From NCBI GenBank assembly GCA_964490935.1, contig CAZBEO010000021.1, positions 1-47,563 on the forward strand: a DNA stretch of 47,563 bases. The letters are read 5' to 3'. Below the pieces are notes generated by a model. The model saw only the letters and a list, made by a program, of their open reading frames with translations, made no database searches and was not told the origin of the DNA. Made by a program: the position numbers and the translations under genes. This document shows, piece by piece, positions 1-7,677 of this stretch (position 1 is the first letter of the stretch; each line of letters opens with the position of its first letter). Source of the stretch: JAQVYB01 sp964490935 (GTDB lineage: Bacteria; Verrucomicrobiota; Kiritimatiellia; RZYC01).

Positions 1-537
1 GGTAACGCTCCAACTCAATCCCAGGCTGCCTTCCGGGTCGAACTCCACCATTCCAGGCACAGAGCATCCTTCCGCAACTAAAGCAGGGATTCCGTGCTGT
101 TGGCACGCCTTGCGAAGCCAGCGATGTAACGGAGAGAAGCTGTTCCAAAAAATCACCAGATCAGGGCACCCCTCTTGCAGGAGGCTGTCACAGGCCCGAA
201 AGAGTCGAATGCAGCTTGCGAGATAGGCGGGTCTGTCATGTATGGTATAGGAGGCTGAAGAAAAATCGGCATACAGATGGGCATGTTCCTTTTCAACGCT
301 GCTCTGTTCAGCGGCGTCGGGTTCAGTCTGTGGGTATTCAAACGGATTGGTTGAAAAATAGACATGTTTACCGCTCGGAGGCAATCGCATGGGCGAAATG
401 ACGGGAGCCCCATCGTACACCTGCACGGCCGTATCTTTTTCGGCCAAGGCTTGTGCGAGCCTCTCAAAGTATGTCCGTTTAGAGTGAAGCAGGGACGGGT
501 TCTCGCAAAAGTATCCAAATATGAAGATTCGTTTCAT
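1..537 (-). CDS. Capsule-synthesis-like protein, N-terminal part (cut by window edge)
   Basis: The reading frame is open from an ATG at 537 to the left edge (179 codons), so only the N-terminal portion is visible. It starts MKRIFIFGYF, a Rossmann-like first strand. Around residues 130-175 it has a WNSFSPLHRWLRKA stretch followed by EGCSVPGMVEFDPEGS. This resembles the part of KpsC/KpsS-type capsular polysaccharide proteins where a WNG-like motif is followed by an E-G-x-x-P-x-t-x-x-D-x-x-G motif, but the match is by eye. It is the last visible gene of a minus-strand operon, 22 nt after the DAHP synthase stop. A role in attaching an ulosonic-type sugar or exporting capsule would suit the neighbours; that is inference. 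A different GT-B glycosyltransferase is the main alternative. Confidence 0.6.
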   Translation of the reverse strand, partial: MKRIFIFGYFCENPSLLHSKRTYFERLAQALAEKDTAVQVYDGAPVISPMRLPPSGKHVYFSTNPFEYPQTEPDAAEQSSVEKEHAHLYADFSSASYTIHDRPAYLASCIRLFRACDSLLQEGCPDLVIFWNSFSPLHRWLRKACQQHGIPALVAEGCSVPGMVEFDPEGSLGLSWSVT

Positions 538-559
538 AATAGGGAGCCGTCTGGGGTCA

Positions 560-1378
560 CTATATCAGGGTTCGCCCGGAGATCGAGGCGATCTCTTTAA
601 GCTGCGGCAACAACCGCGCAAACGTTTCATGACTCAGAGCTTGATCCTTGTCGCACAAAGCCTCTTCAACGTTTGGATGCACTTCAATCAACAATCCTTC
701 ACATCCGAAGGCTGCGCATGCGCGCGCCAGCTTGGGGACACCAAAGCGCAGGCCGATGGCATGGGAAGGATCTAGCACCAAGGGTAGGCGCGAATCTTGT
801 TGGATGACCGCCGCGCCGCTCAGATCCAAGGAAAATCGTGTGGATGGCTCAAAGGTCCGGATGCCCCGTTCACAGAGCATGACCTGTTGGTTTCCCTGCA
901 GGAGAATATAGTCGGCCATCTTCAAGAGTTCTTCCACCGTGGCGGCAAAGAACCGCTTCAGCAACACGGGCTTTTTTGAGCGTCCACAAGCCTGGAGCAG
1001 GGCATGATTAAACATGGCTTTGGCACCGATCTGGAGCACATCAGCCACGGATTCCACTTCAGAAAAATGAGTCTCATCGCGTAGCTCGGTGAGGATGACC
1101 ATTCCAAACTGATCCCGCACCTCGGCGAGCCACTTCAAGCCTTCGCCTCCACTCCCCTGGAAGACATACGGATTGGTGCGGGGCTTGAAGCAGCCTGCGC
1201 GAAAGACTCGAACACCTAACCCTGCCAGAAATTCGGCGGAACGCATGACTTGGTCCCGCGTTTCTGCCGCACACGGGCCTGCCATCATAACGCAGTGCGA
1301 GGCGGTCAGAACTATTCCGCCAGGGAAGGTGATGTCTTGCAAGTCGTCGGGGTGCTTTTTCCGGCTGAGAAGTTCCAT
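560..1378 (-). CDS. aroF: 3-deoxy-7-phosphoheptulonate (DAHP) synthase, type I-beta
   Basis: A 272-residue enzyme expected to condense phosphoenolpyruvate with erythrose 4-phosphate to give DAHP, the first step of the shikimate pathway. Family motifs are in order: MAGPC near residue 32, FKPRTNPYVFQG near 63, PVLLKR near 140, LCERGIRTFE near 168, DPSHA near 206 and EVHP near 237. These match DAHP synthases rather than KdsA, which has a different substrate loop. There is no N-terminal ferredoxin-like or ACT regulatory domain. The frame is open further upstream, but the ATG at 1378 has a GAGGAG ribosome site and lies 14 nt after the preceding stop. The setting, beside an epimerase with KdsD-type CBS domains and a capsule-like gene, makes a role in a surface 3-deoxy-ulosonate possible instead of aromatic biosynthesis. 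Confidence 0.88.
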   Translation of the reverse strand: MELLSRKKHPDDLQDITFPGGIVLTASHCVMMAGPCAAETRDQVMRSAEFLAGLGVRVFRAGCFKPRTNPYVFQGSGGEGLKWLAEVRDQFGMVILTELRDETHFSEVESVADVLQIGAKAMFNHALLQACGRSKKPVLLKRFFAATVEELLKMADYILLQGNQQVMLCERGIRTFEPSTRFSLDLSGAAVIQQDSRLPLVLDPSHAIGLRFGVPKLARACAAFGCEGLLIEVHPNVEEALCDKDQALSHETFARLLPQLKEIASISGRTLI

Positions 1379-1392
1379 GATATTGCTCCTCG

Positions 1393-2406
1393 TTAAAAGA
1401 ATAGATTCGAATGAAGGTCCACGGCTCCGACCAGCGTGCCGTCGTGTTTGACCACCGGAATGACCACAAGGCCTTGAGGGGTGTCGGACACAAAACGGGC
1501 GAATTGCAAAATGTTCATATCCGGCGACACGGTCCGTGGGCAAGGGTTCATTAATGAGGAAGCATTCGCTTTGAAAATGCCGGGGCCCATGCTCTGAAGG
1601 GCGCGGCGCAAGTCGCCATCCGTGATAAGACCGCGAAGCTGGCGATGTTGATCGACGACCATGACAACTCCCATAAACCAATGGCTGATGGTGGGGAGAA
1701 TCTCGGAGAACAGGATATGTTCTTGTACGATGGGCAGACGGGCATAGGGCTGCATGATGTGCTCGATCCGCAAATCGTGGGCTTGGTGCCCGAAACGAAG
1801 TCCGCACAAATTGCCGTACATGTTCTCTGCGCGAGCCAAGTAGGAGCCGCTGACAACAAGGTCAACATGGAAGGCCCGTAAAATATTCATGGCCTGGGCG
1901 TCAATGCCGCCATCCACATGAATAGCCAAGCGTGGGTATGTTTTGCGGATTTCGATCATTCGGTAAATACACGATTCATCGAACGGCCCACCCGACTGGC
2001 CGGGAATGCCGGACATGAGGAGCACATGGGCGGCGTATTGCGCTGCGTTGTCCAACAGGTTTACAGGGCTTGACAGCATGAGCCCCACGCCACCGCGCCT
2101 AGCGAAATTTTTGAGACGTTGGATGTCCTCGATATGCTCAAGTGTTTCAAGCTGTATGGTGAGATACTCGGCCTCTAGGCTATTCCATTGCACAATATCT
2201 TCATCTGTCAATGCGGGTTGAACCAAGTGAACATCCAGCGGCATGCCGGTTTCCTTGGCCAGAGCGGTAATTTCAGCAGACGTCAAGGGCCAGGGCTCTT
2301 GGGCAGAAAAATCAAGGTGCAGGCAGTTAGCGCCAGCAGTCTTGGCTTCATGTGCAAAGTCGAGGGCCGACTTGGCGGGATTAAAAATCGATGCCGAGAT
2401 TTTCAT
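1393..2406 (-). CDS. Rpe-type sugar-phosphate epimerase fused to KdsD-like CBS pair
   Basis: A 337-residue fusion. Residues 1 to about 210 form a ribulose-phosphate 3-epimerase-like TIM barrel: SASIF replaces the usual PSIL, the metal-ligand positions are kept in HLDFS, DVHLV and HVDGGID, and MSGIPGQSGGPF stands where VNPGFGGQ is usual. Residues from about 225 to the end form two CBS motifs with GLITDGDLRRAL, the signature of the CBS pair of arabinose-5-phosphate isomerase (KdsD/KpsF). The SIS isomerase domain that normally precedes such a pair is absent. The start overlaps the upstream gene by 26 nt, suggesting translational coupling. An epimerase acting on pentulose or hexulose phosphate under nucleotide or nucleotide-sugar control is inferred. 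I do not know this architecture as a standard family. Confidence 0.82.
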   Translation of the reverse strand: MKISASIFNPAKSALDFAHEAKTAGANCLHLDFSAQEPWPLTSAEITALAKETGMPLDVHLVQPALTDEDIVQWNSLEAEYLTIQLETLEHIEDIQRLKNFARRGGVGLMLSSPVNLLDNAAQYAAHVLLMSGIPGQSGGPFDESCIYRMIEIRKTYPRLAIHVDGGIDAQAMNILRAFHVDLVVSGSYLARAENMYGNLCGLRFGHQAHDLRIEHIMQPYARLPIVQEHILFSEILPTISHWFMGVVMVVDQHRQLRGLITDGDLRRALQSMGPGIFKANASSLMNPCPRTVSPDMNILQFARFVSDTPQGLVVIPVVKHDGTLVGAVDLHSNLFF

Positions 2407-3694
2407 TTTCTTTCGCTGAACAGGTTGCGCGTTCCAATAGCGAGGTATAATTTTCCTTCGCCTTTGAGTGGACGGTCCAATGAGTCCAGTACCTTTGTAC
2501 CTCTTCCGGTCGGGAAAGAAAAGCACAAGCAAGCGCCAACCAAAACCATTTCCGATCAGATTGCGGGGCACTTTCTGTGGCCACGAAATCGGCCTGCTGT
2601 CGGGTCATTTGGTCGAACAGGTGCGCCGCAAGGGCTTTTTCGCCCGACATGGCCTTGCCTAGGATAAACGCGAGTTGTTGGTGGGGTGTCACGAGGCGTT
2701 GACTGTCATCCAAGCTGGCTAGGCGACACGCTTCGCGGGGTTGCCGATAAATCCAGAATTGAATGGCGAGATACGATGAAAAAGCCGGGGAATTCATAAG
2801 TTGTGGCGATGCGCTGTGATGAACATTAAGGGCACGCGCTCCCTGTCCGGTGGCCACTAGCGCGCGCGTGAGCAATTGGTGCGCGGCAGGGGAATGGGCC
2901 TCTTGTTTGGTCCATTGCTCAAGCAGGGGAATAGTCGGAGAAAAGAGGGCCGCGGCTTGAGGCGGCGTTAAGTATAACCCAATCATTTCTGCGGTCTCGT
3001 GTATAAGGGTGCGCAAAGACGTTGTCATTGCCGGGAAATCCAGTTCTCGGAATGCGTGGTGGATGATTTGTTCCGCACGGTCGTTTTTGTTGAGTCCCGC
3101 ACACACCACGGCAAATGGGATAGCGAAGGGGGCGGTTTGCAGTCCCGCCTTGGCATCTTCTGCAAGCATTTCGCCCCAAAGCTCAAAAGCCGTATTGCGA
3201 AGGTTCCATTGCTTGGCCAGGCGCCCCATGGAGTCATGCGGGCATTCTCCACATGCCATCCATTTTCGCAATTGATCGCGATCTTTGGGCAGGGTTTCAG
3301 GAGTGGCCCTCCACATAAGGCATTCATATTTCTGTTCGATATCTGGCAGTTGATCGAGTGTGATAAGTGCTCGAAGGGATTCGGCGGTTTCTGGTGAAGC
3401 CGCCACTATCCGCTTTTCTTTCAAGGCTCTAAAGAGGAGGGTGGCAATAGAAAAGCCCCGGCGGTGAAGAGTTTCGATCAGTCGTGCTGCTTCGTCTTTC
3501 CTGCAGGGATGTTGTTGCACGGTTTTTGCCAAGGAACAAAGCAATCCAATAAGGTCGTTATTGATCATGCCTTGTGTGTCTGCTTCCGAGGCGGAGGGTC
3601 TCCCTTGGGCAACTTCGCCCTTAACCAATTCGCCCACCGAAGAGATGAGCTTTCGGGAAAAAGCAGTATAACCAGGTAGTGCAGAAGAACTCAT
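2381..3694 (-). CDS. Helical-repeat (TPR-like) protein of unknown function
   Basis: A 437-residue soluble protein with no signal peptide and no enzymatic motif that I recognise. It is rich in alpha-helical, alanine- and leucine-rich segments with spacing reminiscent of tetratricopeptide repeats, for example around LLTRALVATGQGARALNV and ACRLASLDDSQRLVTPHQQ. The frame is open upstream: an ATG at 3757 overlaps the stop of the previous gene in TAATG form, but a strong hairpin (3706-3737) lies between that ATG and the one at 3694, so 3694 is preferred. No clear ribosome site precedes either. It heads the operon that holds the Rpe-CBS and DAHP synthase genes and may be a scaffold or surface-assembly helper; this is a guess from context. 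Confidence 0.6.
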   Translation of the reverse strand: MSSSALPGYTAFSRKLISSVGELVKGEVAQGRPSASEADTQGMINNDLIGLLCSLAKTVQQHPCRKDEAARLIETLHRRGFSIATLLFRALKEKRIVAASPETAESLRALITLDQLPDIEQKYECLMWRATPETLPKDRDQLRKWMACGECPHDSMGRLAKQWNLRNTAFELWGEMLAEDAKAGLQTAPFAIPFAVVCAGLNKNDRAEQIIHHAFRELDFPAMTTSLRTLIHETAEMIGLYLTPPQAAALFSPTIPLLEQWTKQEAHSPAAHQLLTRALVATGQGARALNVHHSASPQLMNSPAFSSYLAIQFWIYRQPREACRLASLDDSQRLVTPHQQLAFILGKAMSGEKALAAHLFDQMTRQQADFVATESAPQSDRKWFWLALACAFLSRPEEVQRYWTHWTVHSKAKENYTSLLERATCSAKENENLGIDF

Positions 3695-3705
3695 ACTTAC
3701 GGGGT

Positions 3706-3737
3706 TAATGCGCCCAACAATCGTATTGGGCGCATTA
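3706..3737 (-). terminator. Perfect 12-bp hairpin between operons
   Basis: Arms TAATGCGCCCAA (3706-3717) and TTGGGCGCATTA (3726-3737) are perfectly complementary, with an 8-nt loop. It lies just after the stop of the FG-GAP protein gene and before the likely start of the helical-repeat gene, all on the minus strand. There is no U-run on either side, so it may be an attenuator, an mRNA 3' stabiliser or a weak terminator instead of a classic intrinsic one. Confidence 0.55.
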
Positions 3738-3756
3738 CCTTGTGAAAACCGGTTCA

Positions 3757-5196
3757 TTAGGAACTTGGCGCAAGGACATCTATTAAAACCCATCCAGTTG
3801 AGCCGCCCGCTGACACAGTCATATATTCTGTGATGGCTCCTCCGTTGTCGAGTAACCAGCAAACTGTTCGGGCATCAAAATCACGCGTCCAGACCATATC
3901 TTTGATTCCATCTGCATTGATGTCATACATGGCCCGCAAGGTATATCCGGCTGCGCCACCAGCATAAATCAAAAGGGTTTCGGTAATTTCACCGCTGGCA
4001 TCCAATATCCAGCCGAGCGTGCGATTGTCATTGTCGCGTGTCCACACCATATCCAATGTGGAGTCGTTGTTCAGATCATACATTCCGCGGAACGTATATC
4101 CGGGAGCGCCTCCCGCATAAATGGTCTGGTATGAGGTGATGGCCCCGGAGGCGTCCAGCAACCAACCAACCGTCCTGTTATCGGAATTGCGCGTCCACAC
4201 CAAGTCAACGACCGAGTCGTCGTTCAAATCTACCGCGGCTCGCAAGGTATATCCTGCAGCGCCACCCGCATAAATGGTCGTATTCGAAACAATGTCGCCT
4301 CCTGCGTTCATCAACCAGCCCACCGTGCGGTTGTCGCTGTCGCGCGTCCACACCAAGTCTTTGATGCCATCGCTGTTCAAGTCAATGGCCACGCGTAATG
4401 TGTAACCAGCGGCTCCACCTGTAAACATTGTTTTGTATTCGGAGATATAACCGTCTTGCTCAAGCATCCAGCCGACGGTGCGATTGTCACTGTCACGGGT
4501 CCAAAGCAGGTCGGGAGTTCCATCGTTGTTTAAGTCCGTGATGTAGCGCAAGGTATATCCAGCCGCACCCCCATCGAATGGGGCCAATGAGGTTGTTTGG
4601 GCACCGTTTGTCATTACTCTCCAGATAGCGGTGCGATTGTCTGAGGAGCGAACCCAGTAAAAATTCCCTTGCCACGACATCGGAGTTGCTTGTGCTTGGT
4701 TATTCCTTGGGGTTGCGTCTCCAAACGAGCCTGCCGGGGAGTCATTGCATGGCAAGGTGTCCATTAACGCTTCGGCAGGAGCGACGGCGATTTGGCCATC
4801 CGATCCCAATGTGCCAATCAGGGTCCAGTTTCCTTGGGATTCCGATTGAGCGGCTGGGGCATAGGGTTCATATAGACGTCCGACATCTGCGGGAATTTCC
4901 CAGGTAGGATCTTCGGGTTGAAAGACACCGCGAAGCCAGAAGCCGCTTATTTCGGAAGGAACTTCTGTACCCGATGTCCATATCTGCCACGTGCCGTCCG
5001 GGGTACGCCATTGGATGTAATACGGCGCGGAGACCTCTGTGCCAATCTGCAACTGGTTGTCCTGCACGCGAAGTTGGATGGACGGACCTGCCGTATCGGA
5101 AGCCAGAGCGCCGGGAGCAGCCAAGAGTCCGATGGCCGTCAGGAAGGAAAGCGCGAGCGCTCGGTTGAATTTCATATTAGGCCGGTTTGTTTTCAT
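3757..5196 (-). CDS. Secreted FG-GAP/VCBS-like repeat protein
   Basis: A 479-residue exported protein. Residues 8-33 form a signal peptide (basic MKFNR, hydrophobic core, ALA cleavage site). The region from about 165 to 475 has six copies of a roughly 48-residue repeat built around DSDNRTVGWLL, an AGGAAGYTLRA turn and a DLNxDxxxDLVWTRD calcium-loop-like segment, typical of FG-GAP/VCBS beta-propeller blades. The last copy reads DFDARTVCW and is diverged. The ATG at 5196 has an AAAGGGG ribosome site; the internal ATG at 5175 has none. Such proteins are surface or periplasmic, and substrate or partner cannot be read from sequence. The six repeats are close enough that recombination or copy-number change is possible. 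Confidence 0.85.
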   Translation of the reverse strand: MKTNRPNMKFNRALALSFLTAIGLLAAPGALASDTAGPSIQLRVQDNQLQIGTEVSAPYYIQWRTPDGTWQIWTSGTEVPSEISGFWLRGVFQPEDPTWEIPADVGRLYEPYAPAAQSESQGNWTLIGTLGSDGQIAVAPAEALMDTLPCNDSPAGSFGDATPRNNQAQATPMSWQGNFYWVRSSDNRTAIWRVMTNGAQTTSLAPFDGGAAGYTLRYITDLNNDGTPDLLWTRDSDNRTVGWMLEQDGYISEYKTMFTGGAAGYTLRVAIDLNSDGIKDLVWTRDSDNRTVGWLMNAGGDIVSNTTIYAGGAAGYTLRAAVDLNDDSVVDLVWTRNSDNRTVGWLLDASGAITSYQTIYAGGAPGYTFRGMYDLNNDSTLDMVWTRDNDNRTLGWILDASGEITETLLIYAGGAAGYTLRAMYDINADGIKDMVWTRDFDARTVCWLLDNGGAITEYMTVSAGGSTGWVLIDVLAPSS

Positions 5197-5317
5197 GATC
5201 TGACCCCTTTGTTTTCTCTTGATTACTTAGCCCGTTTTACTGATTTTGTTTACTTCTTTTTATACCTATCGGCAGGTTCCGGCTGTCCATTAACCGGATC
5301 ATCCGCATCGTGCGCCC

Positions 5318-7039
5318 TTAAGGCGTATTGGTGAAAGAACTGCCGTCTTGACTCAAGAAAAGCGTGTAGTAGTTGGTCACCCCGGAAGTCAGGTTCGTAT
5401 GCACGAACACCCGGTTGGTTCCGGAATAAAGCGATACGCCCGAGGTGGAGACCTCCGGATAGGTTGCCGCATCGAAGCGCAGGTCCACGGTCCGGTTGCT
5501 GAATCCAGTGGTCATGGGATCCGGCCAGCGGATCGTTACGCTGTTGGTCAGGGCCACCGCGCGCAGGGAGAAGGTGCTGTTTCCAAGCACCATAAACGAC
5601 CGCGTTACATCGGGGGCCGGATCGTAGGTGCCGTTACCCGCCTGCGAGGCCGTGATCGACACGGTACCCACGCCGGTGAAGGTTAGGTTGGTCAGGCTGG
5701 TGAGGCGCCCCGGTCCGTTCGCGACGGCGAAGCTGACCGTCAGGCCGGAGGAGGCCGTGGCCGCGAGGCGCACCGTGCTGTTCGTCAGCTTGGTCGTGAT
5801 GACCGCAAACGTAATGGTCTGCTGATCTTTCCCGGTGCCCGCATAGGTAAACCCGTTGGTCAGCACGGAGACTCCGAAACTGGTGGAGCAAATCACCACA
5901 TTGCCGGTCAACGAAGAACCCGAGGAACCCGCGATCACGACCACCTGGGTGGCGCTCTGGCTCTGAATACTCGAAGCACTCACGCCGCACAGGGTCACAT
6001 TGGTAATGTCGCTGCCGTTGCCCAGGTTGCTGCCGCTGATCGTCACGGCATAGCCGCCGTTGCGCACGCCGAAATCGGGAACGACGCCTTCGCTGCCGCT
6101 TTGCGCGGGATAGCGATAGACGTTGGTGGTGTTGTTCAGGGTGCTGCCTCCGGTCACATAGATTGAACCGCGATAGGTCGCTGCGGCGATTGAGTCAAGA
6201 GCCAAAGGCATATTGGGGGGATCGGAAAGCCGGTTGGTGAAGTTATAGCACCAAGATCCTGCCGTGGCGGTGCCGCCCACACGACCGCCAATAATATACA
6301 CGTTATCATCCAGCGCGGCAGAGGCGTGATAGGCACGCCCGTTTGGCATCATCGTTTGCGAAGCATAGACCATTTGGTTCAGATCATTCGTTATGCTAAG
6401 ACGATGAAACCAAATCTGATTTCCGCCGTAATAACCGCCGGAAACATAAACATTCGTCCCGACAGCCGTCGCTCCGATTCGAAGCCCGAAGACCACTCCA
6501 AAGGTCTGGGACTGCCAGTTTGTTCCGTCGAATACGACGGCTGTTGTCGGCAAATCACCCCCATCATCCATCCCGCCCATGATATTCAGTTTTCCATTAA
6601 CGACGGTACCGGCAGCCAACCCTCGCGGATAGTCCATATCCGCGATGCGGGTCCATGATGTGCCATCGAAACGATACATTTGATTGGTAACGGCGCTTCC
6701 GGCCGAATTCATCCCGCCCGCCAAATAGAGGTGGCCACCAACGGTTCCCGCCACAGCGCCGTAGACGGGGTGCGGCAGGCCAGCCACTTCGGTCCAGGCA
6801 CCGGAAGCATAGCGGTACACATTGCTCAAACCCCTCCCGCCCATAAGGTATAAGGCGTTGCTGTAAACCGCCATGGACGGAAATTCCGCATACTGTGTCA
6901 ACGGAGTCGCAACTTGCTCCCAGTCATCGTAGTCGTAGGTGATCCGGTTGATATATCCCGCGGCAGATATCTGAACCAACAGAACTGACCACAACAACCC
7001 GCAAGTGACCATCCTGTTCATCGCATTGACTCTCTTCAT
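5318..7039 (-). CDS. Secreted Kelch-repeat protein with IPT/TIG and FN3-like C-terminal domain
   Basis: A 573-residue exported protein. A short signal peptide covers about residues 8-27. Residues 35-320 carry Kelch motifs with paired glycines and aromatic residues (LYLMGGRG, LYLAGGMN, LNIMGGMD, VYVSGGYY, VYIIGGRV, IYVTGGST), giving a six-bladed propeller. An IPT/TIG-like segment (GYAVTISGSNLG) follows near 330-400, then an Ig-like stretch, then from about 490 to the end a fibronectin III-like domain ending YYTLFLSQDGSSF. That last domain recurs at the C-terminus of the protein at 28061-30178. The start at 7039 has a G-rich ribosome site; an ATG 18 nt inside is also possible. It is probably a surface-exposed carbohydrate-binding or adhesive protein. 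Confidence 0.85.
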   Translation of the reverse strand: MKRVNAMNRMVTCGLLWSVLLVQISAAGYINRITYDYDDWEQVATPLTQYAEFPSMAVYSNALYLMGGRGLSNVYRYASGAWTEVAGLPHPVYGAVAGTVGGHLYLAGGMNSAGSAVTNQMYRFDGTSWTRIADMDYPRGLAAGTVVNGKLNIMGGMDDGGDLPTTAVVFDGTNWQSQTFGVVFGLRIGATAVGTNVYVSGGYYGGNQIWFHRLSITNDLNQMVYASQTMMPNGRAYHASAALDDNVYIIGGRVGGTATAGSWCYNFTNRLSDPPNMPLALDSIAAATYRGSIYVTGGSTLNNTTNVYRYPAQSGSEGVVPDFGVRNGGYAVTISGSNLGNGSDITNVTLCGVSASSIQSQSATQVVVIAGSSGSSLTGNVVICSTSFGVSVLTNGFTYAGTGKDQQTITFAVITTKLTNSTVRLAATASSGLTVSFAVANGPGRLTSLTNLTFTGVGTVSITASQAGNGTYDPAPDVTRSFMVLGNSTFSLRAVALTNSVTIRWPDPMTTGFSNRTVDLRFDAATYPEVSTSGVSLYSGTNRVFVHTNLTSGVTNYYTLFLSQDGSSFTNTP

Positions 7040-7677
7040 GGGAAACCCCCGTCTGGTGTGATGTGAACTCTGAAAAATACCTGCCCGCTCAACCTAAAAA
7101 ATGCCATTCTCTACTCCCGTCGTCCTCGAACCGAAACTCCTTCTTCCTACCCATGATCGGCCAATCAACCGCTAAACTAAACGTATTTCTCTTATTATTC
7201 CGGTGCGGCAATATGCTCCCCTGCGGAAAAAGACCCCCCTGATACTATTTGTTCAGCATACACCGCTTTCCCCTTCCGAATTAAGCTCAATTGCCGCCTT
7301 TTTTATTCGTTCCACCATCGCGGAAAGCCGACACAGGCCGGATGCGAAATCGTGGCACTGGATTATCTTGCCCTCCGCCTGCTGGGCGAGGGCATAAACT
7401 GCCCCATATTTTCAACCTTCGCCCCACAGACCATCTGCGGCATCCAGTGAACATGAAGCAGCAGAAGGTTCCAAGAAAATGACCTCTAAATTTCGCATAT
7501 TAAACTCTCTATAAATAGGTTGTGAAATATAATCCATCGATTTATCCACAATTAATTCTGCATAAAGCCACTCCCTATCATCACCCTGAACGGACCTTGT
7601 CTGAAAAACTATTCAGCCAAATCCCCTCTTTTCAGCAATTGTCCTGCCAAAGAGAAAAATGGGGGTTCTTTCCACCC
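7040..7677. other. Intergenic stretch without recognisable gene
   Basis: About 640 bases between the start of the Kelch gene and the end of hemW, both on the minus strand. Only short frames with no family signature or ribosome site are present. No tRNA-like T-loop, terminator with U-run or long repeat was found. The promoter of the Kelch gene should lie near 7040-7200, but no convincing -35/-10 pair stands out. Confidence 0.5.

Noticed and set aside
3757..5196. DNA-level direct repeats in the FG-GAP gene as a CRISPR-like array
   Set aside because: Period of about 144 nt and coding sense in one frame show protein repeats, not CRISPR; no cas genes are present.
7110..7140. GGTTCGAGG-like T-loop on the minus strand, possible tRNA
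   Set aside because: The flanking bases do not form a T-stem and no anticodon or acceptor arm is present.
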